NCBI GenBank assembly: GCA_047517625.1
Contig: JAKZSO010000030.1
Coordinates: 1 to 14,871, forward strand
DNA length: 14,871 nt
From: JABHVE01 sp047517625
Lineage (GTDB): Bacteria > Pseudomonadota > Alphaproteobacteria > UBA2966 > CAIVPW01
Direction: 5' to 3'
Part shown: piece after piece, positions 5,750 to 12,306 of the stretch
Numbering within the stretch: position 1 is the stretch's first letter
Layout of the letters: the number at the start of each line of letters is the position of its first letter
Program-made: the position numbers and the translations under genes
The notes under the pieces: model-generated
Database searches by the model: none
The model's input: the letters and a program-made list of their open reading frames with translations, nothing else
What the model was told of the DNA's origin: nothing

Positions 5750-5778
5750 GAACGTACGAGGATTGGCCGGTGTGTCAA
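5750..5778 (-). promoter_or_regulatory. Possible thrS promoter
   Basis: A perfect TTGACA (5778-5773 on the minus strand) lies in the 83-base gap between the GT9 stop and the thrS start. The hexamer 17 bases downstream, ACGTTC, is a poor -10, so this is a weak call. Its position, about 45 bases before the GTG if used, is right for a thrS-infC transcript. Confidence 0.3.
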
Positions 5779-5784
5779 CCGCGG

Positions 5785-6714
5785 TCAGCGATCATCGCCA
5801 CCCAGCGCCGGCCGGGCGACTTCATCAACACTAAGCTTGGCCAAAGTCGCCATTTGAATGGCCAGCACGTGGTCGCCCCGGGGGGCGCAAAGTGCTGGGT
5901 CAGACGCGCTCGAGAACAGCACTACCGACCGGCAGCCAACCGCGGCCGCCATGTGCATGGGCCCGGTATCGTTGCCCACGGCGACCGTGGCCCCACGCGC
6001 CAATTCGGCGATATCGGCCAGGTCAGTTTGCCCGGTCAAATCGAGGCCGCCGGACCCGGCGATTTCTTGGCCCAGGGCCTGTTCGGGGGCTGTTCCCAAT
6101 ACCACGGGGCGCAGGCCAGCGGCACTGAGCCGTCCAGCCAAATCGGCATAGTGGGCCACCGGCCAGCGTTTTTGCGGGCGATGCGCGGACCCCCCGGGCA
6201 CCAGCAGTGCATAGGGCTGCCGCAACGCGAACTTGGCCAAATCCGCGGTCACCCAATCCAGATCTGGTGGTGGCACGTGGCTGATGCCGGCGACCGCCAA
6301 TTGTTCGCGCTGGCGTTCCAGGGTGTGCATGCCGGTGCGCCGGGGATTGGTATGCTGGTGGGACGCACCTGGGGCAATGCCGGACCATTCGGGTTTTGGC
6401 GATCCGAACAGGCGGAAATAAAAACTGGAGCGCTGGGAAGTCTGCAGATCGTAGACCTGGCTGAACCCGCCTTTCCGCAAGCTGCGCCGCAGCCCCAACC
6501 ATTTCCGGGGAGCGAACAGGCTGGGTCGCGTGTCGATCCAAACGTGGTTAAACAGCCCGCTGGTCACAGCCAAATTCTCGAATGGCGCCGAAGTCAGTAG
6601 CGTGACTTGGTCGGCCAGGTGGTGGGCGCGAATGGCGCGAAACGGCCCGGTCGACAAAACAAAATCCCCCAGCGCCCCGTGGCGGATAACCAAAATCCGC
6701 CGCGGAGCCGTCAT
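5785..6714 (-). CDS. Glycosyltransferase family 9 (ADP-heptose:LPS heptosyltransferase-like)
   Basis: The 309-residue protein has the two-Rossmann-fold (GT-B) pattern of GT9 enzymes. The N-terminal ILVIRHGALGDFVLSTGPFRAIR (7-29) is the acceptor-side signature, LLVPGGSAHRPQKRWP (170-185) opens the donor domain, and VGNDTGPMHMAAAVG (246-260) is the nucleotide-sugar motif. Family members transfer heptose to the LPS inner core at the inner face of the cytoplasmic membrane. The actual sugar cannot be read from sequence. The ATG at 6712-6714 is chosen because it fits family N-termini and overlaps the upstream GT4 stop (ATGA). An upstream in-frame start would add 18 residues read inside GT4. The GT4-GT9 pair therefore looks co-translated. 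Confidence 0.9.
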   Translation of the reverse strand: MTAPRRILVIRHGALGDFVLSTGPFRAIRAHHLADQVTLLTSAPFENLAVTSGLFNHVWIDTRPSLFAPRKWLGLRRSLRKGGFSQVYDLQTSQRSSFYFRLFGSPKPEWSGIAPGASHQHTNPRRTGMHTLERQREQLAVAGISHVPPPDLDWVTADLAKFALRQPYALLVPGGSAHRPQKRWPVAHYADLAGRLSAAGLRPVVLGTAPEQALGQEIAGSGGLDLTGQTDLADIAELARGATVAVGNDTGPMHMAAAVGCRSVVLFSSASDPALCAPRGDHVLAIQMATLAKLSVDEVARPALGGDDR

Positions 6715-7916
6715 CCGCGCCAGTCGCGGCCCAGCATTTCCGAATAGACGGCCAAGGTGGCGTTGCACATGCGGGTGACGTCAAACCGGTCACCAATGCG
6801 GCGGCGGGCGCGCTGGGCCATCGCGTTTCGGGCACCCGCGTCCAAATCCAGGGCCTCGGTAATTGCCGCCGCCAAATCGCCGGGATCGCCCGGGCGCACC
6901 AGCCAGCCGGTCTCGCCGGGGACTACGGTTTCCCGTGAACCGCCATGGTCGGTCGCCACCACCGGACGCCCCATTGCCAGGGCCTCGGCGGCAACCCGGC
7001 CAAAGGCTTCCGGATCCGTGGAGGCGGAAACAACCACATCCGCCAGCATGTAGGCCGCCGCCATATCCTGCTCGTGATCGACAAAGGACACCACAGATTC
7101 GAGATTTCGCTCGCGCACCGTTTTCGCCAGATCGTCCCGGTATGTGGCTCGGCGTTTGGCGCTGCCAACGATGACGCAAATGAAATCCCGGTGCGGCAAA
7201 CGGTACAGGGCTTCGATCAAAATCTGCTGGCCTTTCCAGCGGGTGATCCGGCCGGGCAGCATGATTACCGGCACCCCATCGGGGAGCCGCCAGGCCTGGG
7301 AAAGCTGAATGATCCGGGCCGCCGAAACGGCGGCCGGATCGAATTGGCTTGTATCGACCCCGCGGTGGATCGTCACCAGTTTTTCGGGGTCGATCTTGTA
7401 GCCATCGCGGATATGCTGGTTGACGAAATCGGAAATTGCGATGACCCGGTCGCCTTTGGTCATCACCGAATTGTACCGCCGTTTCAGCCCGTTGTTAGAG
7501 CCATAGGTACCGTGAAAAGTGGTGACAAACGGCACCCCGGTGGTGCGCGCCGCCCGCATTGCGCTCCAGGCCGGGGCCCGGCTGCGGGCATGGACCAGGT
7601 CCACGGCGTTGTCCTGGATGATCCCGGTCAGCAGGCCGGTGTTGCGGCGATACAACAGCGGGTTACGGGTGGCGATGGGCAAGGTGAAATGGGTGCCCCC
7701 GGAGCGCTGAACATCGCGCACCATGGGCCCGCCTTGGGATACCACTAAAGCCCGCCAACCGGCTTGGGCTAACGCCGCGGTGACATCGACAACGCCACGC
7801 TCGACGCCGCCCGCCACCAGCGCCGGCAGGACCTGAAGGATCGTCGGCGGCTGGGCTTCCGGCGCGTTGACCGGAATGCTAGAACGAGGCGCTTTTTTAA
7901 ATTCGGATACGTTCAT
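6711..7916 (-). CDS. Glycosyltransferase family 4 (group 1), envelope polysaccharide or LPS
   Basis: This 401-residue GT-B enzyme starts with a 24-residue polar leader, then the glycine-rich QVLPALVAGGVERGVVDV (28-45). Further motifs are VHARSRAPAWS (108-118), TFHGTYG (133-139), HRGVDTSQF (184-192), LPGRITRWKGQ (220-230), and Glu303-x7-Glu311 inside DPEAFGRVAAEALAMGRPVVATDHGG, the nucleotide-sugar site of retaining GT4 enzymes. It is probably cytoplasmic or membrane-peripheral and extends a lipid-linked or LPS glycan; the substrate is unknown. The ATG at 7914-7916 is the only usual start codon before the conserved domain. It overlaps the GT9 gene by four bases and starts 28 bases from the divergent hydrolase gene. 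Confidence 0.9.
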   Translation of the reverse strand: MNVSEFKKAPRSSIPVNAPEAQPPTILQVLPALVAGGVERGVVDVTAALAQAGWRALVVSQGGPMVRDVQRSGGTHFTLPIATRNPLLYRRNTGLLTGIIQDNAVDLVHARSRAPAWSAMRAARTTGVPFVTTFHGTYGSNNGLKRRYNSVMTKGDRVIAISDFVNQHIRDGYKIDPEKLVTIHRGVDTSQFDPAAVSAARIIQLSQAWRLPDGVPVIMLPGRITRWKGQQILIEALYRLPHRDFICVIVGSAKRRATYRDDLAKTVRERNLESVVSFVDHEQDMAAAYMLADVVVSASTDPEAFGRVAAEALAMGRPVVATDHGGSRETVVPGETGWLVRPGDPGDLAAAITEALDLDAGARNAMAQRARRRIGDRFDVTRMCNATLAVYSEMLGRDWRG

Positions 7917-7944
7917 TGCCCTGAGAAAGTGTTGCGGTGCCGGT

Positions 7945-8721
7945 ATGAATTCTAGTCAGCCCCGGCGCCTCCGCCGCGACGGCTACAACACCCTTGCCTA
8001 TCACAAATCCGCCGGAAATTCGCCGGGCGTAGTGTTTCTGGCCGGCTACCAATCCGACATGACCGGGGCCAAGGCCTTGGCGCTGGAGGCATGGAGCAGG
8101 ACCGGTGGCCGTGGCTTTGTGCGTTTTGATTATTCCGGCCACGGCGTTTCCGACGGCGTCTTCGAAGATTTGGTAATCTCCGATTGGGTCGCCGACGCGG
8201 TAGCCATTTTAGACCAATGCACGGACGGCCCCCAAGTGTTGGTGGGGTCTAGCATGGGGGGCTGGATCGCCGTGCTCACCGCCCTGGCCCGGCCGCAAAG
8301 GGTCGCGGGCTTGGTCGGCATTGCCCCGGCCCCGGATTTCACCGAAACCCTGCTGCTGGCCAACGCCACGGATGATGATCTTGAGGCCTTGAGGCGAAAC
8401 GGGATGTGGCGCAAACCCTATGGCGAGGGCGATGACGAATTCATCGTCACCCAAGCGTTATTGGACGATGGCCGGAAAAATCTTGTCCTGGGCGCGCCCA
8501 TTGCGATCACTGTTCCGGTGCGGCTAATCCATGGCATTGAAGACGACGTCGTGCCGTGGCAGACATCCCAGCGCCTGAAGGACGCCCTGGACAGCGCCGA
8601 CGTGGAAATCACCAAGGTGGCGGGCGCCGGCCACCGGATGTCGGAGCCAGACGAGTTGGAGATCGTTATCCGCACCGTGGCCGGCCTGTGCAAGGCCCAA
8701 GCCGGGTGGGCGGGGGGATAA
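7945..8721 (+). CDS. Alpha/beta hydrolase, ABHD10-like
   Basis: This is a 258-residue serine hydrolase. The nucleophile motif is GSSMGGW (Ser103) and the acid is Asp200 in LIHGIEDDVVPW. The base is His230 in GAGHRMSE. Several stretches recall ABHD10, the mitochondrial S-depalmitoylase and acyl-glucuronide esterase: FLAGYQSDMTGAKALALEAW, VRFDYSGHGVSDG, GPQVLVGSSMGGW and VPWQTS. Thioester or ester hydrolysis is therefore likely, but the natural substrate is unknown. The start at 7945 is preferred because residues from here align with the family; the upstream in-frame ATG at 7867 reads back through the divergent GT4 gene. The last eight codons (AQAGWAGG) lie in the first copy of a G-rich direct repeat. 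Confidence 0.85.
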   Translation: MNSSQPRRLRRDGYNTLAYHKSAGNSPGVVFLAGYQSDMTGAKALALEAWSRTGGRGFVRFDYSGHGVSDGVFEDLVISDWVADAVAILDQCTDGPQVLVGSSMGGWIAVLTALARPQRVAGLVGIAPAPDFTETLLLANATDDDLEALRRNGMWRKPYGEGDDEFIVTQALLDDGRKNLVLGAPIAITVPVRLIHGIEDDVVPWQTSQRLKDALDSADVEITKVAGAGHRMSEPDELEIVIRTVAGLCKAQAGWAGG

Positions 8722-8742
8722 ACAAGCCGGGTGGGCGGGGGG
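8698..8742 (+). repeat. G-rich 20-bp direct repeat across the hydrolase stop codon
   Basis: The sequence caagccgggtgggcgggggg is present exactly at 8698-8717 and 8723-8742, 25 bases apart, with the TAA stop (8719-8721) between the copies. Each copy has three runs of at least three G (GGG-T-GGG-C-GGGGGG). Together they can supply well over four G-tracts with one-base loops, a G-quadruplex-type composition. The array fills the space between the convergent hydrolase and SDR genes, where no ordinary terminator is visible. Confidence 0.9.
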
Positions 8743-8754
8743 CAAAAAAAGCAG

Positions 8755-9603
8755 TCACACCAGCGCTTTTAGTCCCGCCCGGTAATTTGGGTACTTCAAC
8801 ACCACACCCAGGTCGGTTTTGATTTTTTCGTTCTTGACCCGCTTGTTGTCGCGATAGAACGATCTGGCCATGTCAGACAGCTCGGCGTCGTCGAAATCCA
8901 CCACGGCTGGCGGCTCGGCCCCCAATAGTTCAGCGGCGTAGGCCGTCACCGCCGCCGACGGCGCCGGTTCATCGTCGCAGACGTTGTAGACCGCCCCCGG
9001 GGCCGGAGCGTCCATGGACGCTCGCAGCACCGCTACCAAATCGTCCACATGAATGCGGGAAAAGGTATGGCCGGGGACGTTGATGCGCCGCGCCGTGCCG
9101 GCGCGGATTTGGTCCAAGGGGCTGCGCCCGGGTCCGTAAATCCCCGCCAAGCGGAAAATGTGCACCGGCACCGAAGCCTCCCGCCACAGCACGAACCAAG
9201 TGCCTTCGGCCCTGACCCGGCGCTGGGATCGCTCAGCCGTTGGCGCCAAATCCGATTTTTCGTCCACCCAGTCCCCGCCCCGGTCGCCATAGACACCGGT
9301 GGTGGATAGGTACCCCACCCAATTGGCGTCGGTTTCAACAACCGTGGCGGCCATGGCGTCGAGCACCGGGTCGCCAAAAGCATCCGGCGGCACCGAATTA
9401 AGGATATGGGTCGCCCCGGCCAACGTGTCCCCAGCCAGCGAATGATCCCGGTCAAAAATGTGGGTGGTGATTCCCGCCTCGGCCAGCGCGGCTTGATGTT
9501 CCGGGGTGCGGCAGGTGCCGGCAACGGTCCAACCGTCCTGGAACACAGACCGCGCCAATGCCGTGCCGGTGTAGCCCAGGCCAAAGCAAAACAAGTGCGG
9601 CAT
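8755..9603 (-). CDS. Atypical SDR family NAD(P)-binding protein (YeeZ-like)
   Basis: The 282-residue protein has a Rossmann start LFCFGLGYTGTALAR (GxGxxG at 8-13), an STTGVYGD strand (100-107), and FRLAGIYGPGRSPLDQIRAG in the substrate half. VHIFRLAG and YNVCDDEP are typical of extended/atypical SDRs related to E. coli YeeZ. The catalytic Tyr-x3-Lys is incomplete: Tyr105 is followed by GDRG, without the lysine. Function is unknown; it may be a sugar-nucleotide epimerase relative or have lost catalysis. The ATG at 9601-9603 overlaps the queG stop by one base (TAATG) and has GGGAGG ten bases upstream inside queG, so coupling to queG is likely. An ATG six codons earlier is possible but less family-like. 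Confidence 0.82.
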   Translation of the reverse strand: MPHLFCFGLGYTGTALARSVFQDGWTVAGTCRTPEHQAALAEAGITTHIFDRDHSLAGDTLAGATHILNSVPPDAFGDPVLDAMAATVVETDANWVGYLSTTGVYGDRGGDWVDEKSDLAPTAERSQRRVRAEGTWFVLWREASVPVHIFRLAGIYGPGRSPLDQIRAGTARRINVPGHTFSRIHVDDLVAVLRASMDAPAPGAVYNVCDDEPAPSAAVTAYAAELLGAEPPAVVDFDDAELSDMARSFYRDNKRVKNEKIKTDLGVVLKYPNYRAGLKALV

Positions 9604-10703
9604 TAAATTTGCGCCTCCCATTCTTCCCGCACCGCGGCGTCGGCTTCTGCCCCCAAGCGGGCGGCACGCTCGGCCTGGAATCCTTGGTCATCCAATCGTG
9701 CCAACGCCCACACCGCCATGGCCCGGACCAACGGTGACGGATCATCCAACAACGCCCGAACCCGCGGAACCAGGGTTGCGTCGCCGGAATTTCCCATTGC
9801 GATCAGAACGTTGCGGACAAACCGGTCGCGGCCCGTGCGCTTGATTGGGGATCCCGCGAACACCTGACCAAACGACGCATCATCCAGGTCGGCGAATTCG
9901 CCGAGTCGCGGCGCGGTCAATTCTATGCGCGGCCACAGGGCCGCCTCGCTCGCGGCCTTCGCGTATTTGTTCCACGGACACACGGCCAAGCAATCGTCGC
10001 AGCCAAAGATGCGATTGCCCATGGGCGCGCGAAATTCCACCGGGATGTGGCCTTTGTGCTCGATGGTCAAATAGGAAATGCAGCGCCGGGAATCCAACTG
10101 GTATGGCGCCGGGAACGCGTCGGTGGGGCATACCTCCAGGCACATCGTACAGGTTCCGCACTCACCCTGGGCGGGCTCCGACGCCGCCAGTTCCAGCGTC
10201 GTGAAAACCTCCCCCAACAGTAGCCAGGAGCCGAACTCCCGGGACAGCAAATTGGTGTGCTTGCCCTGCCAGCCGATCCCCGCTTTTTCGGCGATGGGTT
10301 TTTCCATCACCGGCGCGGTATCGACGAAGACCTTCACCTTGGCGTGGTATTCATGGGCAATCCGCGCGCCCAGGCGTTTGAGTTTTCGCTTCATCACGGT
10401 GTGGTAATCGCGCCCCCGGGCATAGCTGGCGATCTCCCCGTGTTTGGCTGGCGGCGCGGCGATCGTAGGGTCGGGGCCATAATTCAAGGCGGCAACGACG
10501 ATACTTTTCGCTTCCGGCCACAGAGCGCTGGGGCTGACCCGGCGCGGGTTAACCATCCACTCCATGGTGCCGTGGCGGCCGTCCGCCAGATACGCCGCCA
10601 GCCGCCCCCGTTCATCATTGACGGTTGCGGGGTTGGCGATGCCGGCGGCGTCGAACCCCAAACGATGCGCGTAGCCCAAAATCGCGGCTTCCACCCCCGT
10701 CAT
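9603..10703 (-). CDS. queG: Epoxyqueuosine reductase
   Basis: QueG reduces epoxyqueuosine to queuosine at wobble position 34 of tRNAs with GUN anticodons (His, Asp, Asn, Tyr), using a cobalamin cofactor and two [4Fe-4S] clusters. The 366 residues contain the catalytic-site strand VFVDTAPVMEK (Asp128), GIGWQGKHTNLL (142-153), the cluster motif CGTCTMCLEVCP (Cys182, 185, 188, 192), Cys208 in RRCISYLTIE, and GCDDCLAVCPWNK (Cys235, 238, 242). A C-terminal helical region with HEAT-like character, about 300-366, helps hold tRNA. It starts three bases after the fzlA stop and shares a base with the SDR gene, indicating one transcript. Confidence 0.95.
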   Translation of the reverse strand: MTGVEAAILGYAHRLGFDAAGIANPATVNDERGRLAAYLADGRHGTMEWMVNPRRVSPSALWPEAKSIVVAALNYGPDPTIAAPPAKHGEIASYARGRDYHTVMKRKLKRLGARIAHEYHAKVKVFVDTAPVMEKPIAEKAGIGWQGKHTNLLSREFGSWLLLGEVFTTLELAASEPAQGECGTCTMCLEVCPTDAFPAPYQLDSRRCISYLTIEHKGHIPVEFRAPMGNRIFGCDDCLAVCPWNKYAKAASEAALWPRIELTAPRLGEFADLDDASFGQVFAGSPIKRTGRDRFVRNVLIAMGNSGDATLVPRVRALLDDPSPLVRAMAVWALARLDDQGFQAERAARLGAEADAAVREEWEAQI

Positions 10704-10706
10704 CGG

Positions 10707-11378
10707 TCAAAAATCCAGGTTCTTGTAGTGCTTGGGCGGCTTCAGGCCGGGGATCAAATCCGCCAGAAGCGGCCGGAAACTTGGCCGGGATTTGACCCGG
10801 GCGTACCAGTCCTTGGCCGCCGGGACCTCGGGCCAAGGCACATCATCCATGTAGTCCAGGCACGATATTTGGGCCGCCGCGGCAATGTCGGCCAAGCTAA
10901 AATTTTTCCCCGCCAGCCACCGTCGGCGCTCGGTCAGGTACGAAATATAGGCAAGATTGGGCCCCAGATTTTCGTGGCCGGCGCGGATCGCCACCGAGTC
11001 CGGCGCGCCCATCCCCATGAATTGTTTGTACAGTTTTTCGTCCACCAAATTACGGGTGACTTCGGTGTGAAATTTCACGCCGAACCAATCCCGCAACCGC
11101 CTAGTTTCGGCCCGGGCAAATAAATCCGATCCGATCAATGTGTTCTTCGGGTGGCTTTCGTCCAGGTATTCACAAATCACCCCCGCCCCGGCCAAAACTT
11201 GGCCTTCCGGTTCCACCAAAACCGGAACTTCGCCGGCCGGGTTCATGGCCAAAAATTCAGGGCGGCGCTCCCACACTTTTTCCACGACCAAATCGAAATT
11301 CAAGGCTTTTTCGCCCAGGACGATCCGCACTTCGCGGGAGAATGGAGATAGCCAGCCGTGGTACAGGGTGCGGGTCAA
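10707..11378 (-). CDS. fzlA: FzlA-like GST-fold protein (FtsZ-binding, cell constriction)
   Basis: The 223-residue protein has a thioredoxin-like N-domain (TRTLYHGWLSPFSREVRIVL, cis-Pro52 in AGEVPVLV) and an all-helical GST C-domain (RRWLAGKNFSLADIAAAAQ). It ends RPSFRPLLADLIPGLKPPKHYKNLDF, closely like the tail I recall for Caulobacter FzlA, which binds FtsZ, curves its filaments and is needed for constriction. The usual glutathione segment ExS before VI is replaced by AGAGVI (63-68), consistent with a non-enzymatic role. No ATG precedes the domain. The best start is TTG at 11376-11378, giving MTRTLYH; it has no clear Shine-Dalgarno, and further in-frame TTG codons exist upstream. It heads a tight unit with queG and the SDR gene. 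An ordinary GST remains possible. Confidence 0.78.
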   Translation of the reverse strand: MTRTLYHGWLSPFSREVRIVLGEKALNFDLVVEKVWERRPEFLAMNPAGEVPVLVEPEGQVLAGAGVICEYLDESHPKNTLIGSDLFARAETRRLRDWFGVKFHTEVTRNLVDEKLYKQFMGMGAPDSVAIRAGHENLGPNLAYISYLTERRRWLAGKNFSLADIAAAAQISCLDYMDDVPWPEVPAAKDWYARVKSRPSFRPLLADLIPGLKPPKHYKNLDF

Positions 11379-11414
11379 GGGAGGTGGTCCCAGACATTGG
11401 CGCAAGCCCGCCGG

Positions 11415-11442
11415 ATCGTACAGATTGCGCTCCCCCAGGCAA
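11415..11442 (-). promoter_or_regulatory. Possible fzlA-queG-SDR promoter
   Basis: On the minus strand TTGCCT (11442-11437) and TACGAT (11420-11415) are separated by 16 bases. The transcript would start near 11408, about 30 bases before the TTG chosen for fzlA, which fits that short start better than the upstream TTG at 11480. The match to consensus is moderate. Confidence 0.35.
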
Positions 11443-11481
11443 TAGGCCAAACTTCCCGCCCCGCCCTTAACGCCCCCCAAC

Positions 11482-11493
11482 GAGGCAATTTTG
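11482..11493 (+). promoter_or_regulatory. uppP ribosome binding site and TTG start
   Basis: GAGG at 11482-11485 lies five bases before TTG at 11491-11493. There is no ATG or GTG in frame nearby, and the protein read from TTG matches family N-termini. This decides the start of uppP. Confidence 0.65.
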
Positions 11494-12306
11494 GCGCTGC
11501 TGCAAATCCTGGTGCTCGCCGCCGTTCAGGGCATCACCGAATTTCTTCCCATCAGTTCCCAAGCCCACCTGATCCTGGTGGACGATTTTGCCCGTTGGCC
11601 GGACGCCGGGCTGGAAATTCGCGTCGCCGTCCATGTGGGCAGCTTGGGCGCCGTGGTTCTGTATTTCCGCCGGGATATTTGGGCGGTGATCAAAGGCCTG
11701 TTTCAGTTGTTGATTGGCCGCTCCAGCGACGGTGCCCGTTTGGCCATTCATTTGTTCATCGCCGCCGTGCCGGTGATCGCTGCCGGAGCCGCATTGGTCT
11801 TGCTGGACCTGACCGATGCCCTGCAATCCCCGGTCGTCATTGCCTGGACCATGTTGGGATTTGGCATTCTTTTGGGGTTCGCAGACCGCTTAGGCATGAC
11901 CGTGCGCCGGATCGAACACATGACCGGCGGCGCTGCGCTGATCATCGGCATGGCCCAGGTTTTGGCCCTGATCCCGGGAACCAGCCGCGCCGGGATCACC
12001 ATGACCGCCGCCCGGATGATGGGCTACGAGCGCACCGAGGCGACGCGGTTTTCCATGCTGTTGGCGCCGCCGGTGATCTTGGCGGCGGGCGGATGGGACG
12101 CCATGTCGATCTACCAAAGCGGCGATTGGCAATTGGGCATTGACGCGATTTTGGCCGCCGGGGTCGCGTTTGCCGTGGCTTACGGCGCCATTGCGGTGCT
12201 GATGAAATGGCTGGAAACCGCGACCTTCACCCCCTTCGTTATTTACCGGGTCGTGGTTGGCGGGGCGCTGTTGTACTGGATTTATTGGGGCTCGGCGGGC
12301 GCTTGA
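11491..12306 (+). CDS. uppP: Undecaprenyl-diphosphatase (BacA/UppP)
   Basis: This integral membrane enzyme removes a phosphate from undecaprenyl diphosphate, recycling the lipid carrier for peptidoglycan and O-antigen; overexpression of the family gives bacitracin resistance. The 271 residues carry both signatures: the (E/Q)x3E motif as Gln13-x3-Glu17 in VQGITEFLPISS, His26 in SSQAHLIL, and PGTSRAGITMTAA (162-174) with Ser165 and Arg166, matching E. coli Ser173/Arg174 region. Hydrophobic segments run throughout. Its TTG start has a GAGG site. It diverges from fzlA, and its last 25 bases overlap the convergent NDUFA9-like gene. The division and envelope context with fzlA is suggestive but not proof of a shared role. 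Confidence 0.94.
   Translation: MALLQILVLAAVQGITEFLPISSQAHLILVDDFARWPDAGLEIRVAVHVGSLGAVVLYFRRDIWAVIKGLFQLLIGRSSDGARLAIHLFIAAVPVIAAGAALVLLDLTDALQSPVVIAWTMLGFGILLGFADRLGMTVRRIEHMTGGAALIIGMAQVLALIPGTSRAGITMTAARMMGYERTEATRFSMLLAPPVILAAGGWDAMSIYQSGDWQLGIDAILAAGVAFAVAYGAIAVLMKWLETATFTPFVIYRVVVGGALLYWIYWGSAGA

Noticed and set aside
5722..6600. 292-residue plus-strand reading frame
   Set aside because: It lies antisense to the GT9 gene, has no family motif, and its composition (many Gly, Pro, Arg and Gln) is that of a shadow of a GC-rich gene.
8744..8755. T-run on the minus strand after the SDR stop as a terminator
   Set aside because: Seven T residues follow the stop, but there is no GC-rich inverted repeat just before them, so the intrinsic terminator pattern is incomplete.
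10257..11123. 288-residue plus-strand reading frame
   Set aside because: It spans the antisense of queG and fzlA, both of which are firmly identified; the translation has no recognisable domain.
11358..12143. 261-residue plus-strand reading frame
   Set aside because: It overlaps uppP in another frame and reads as Arg/Gly/Asp-rich shadow sequence with no family signature.
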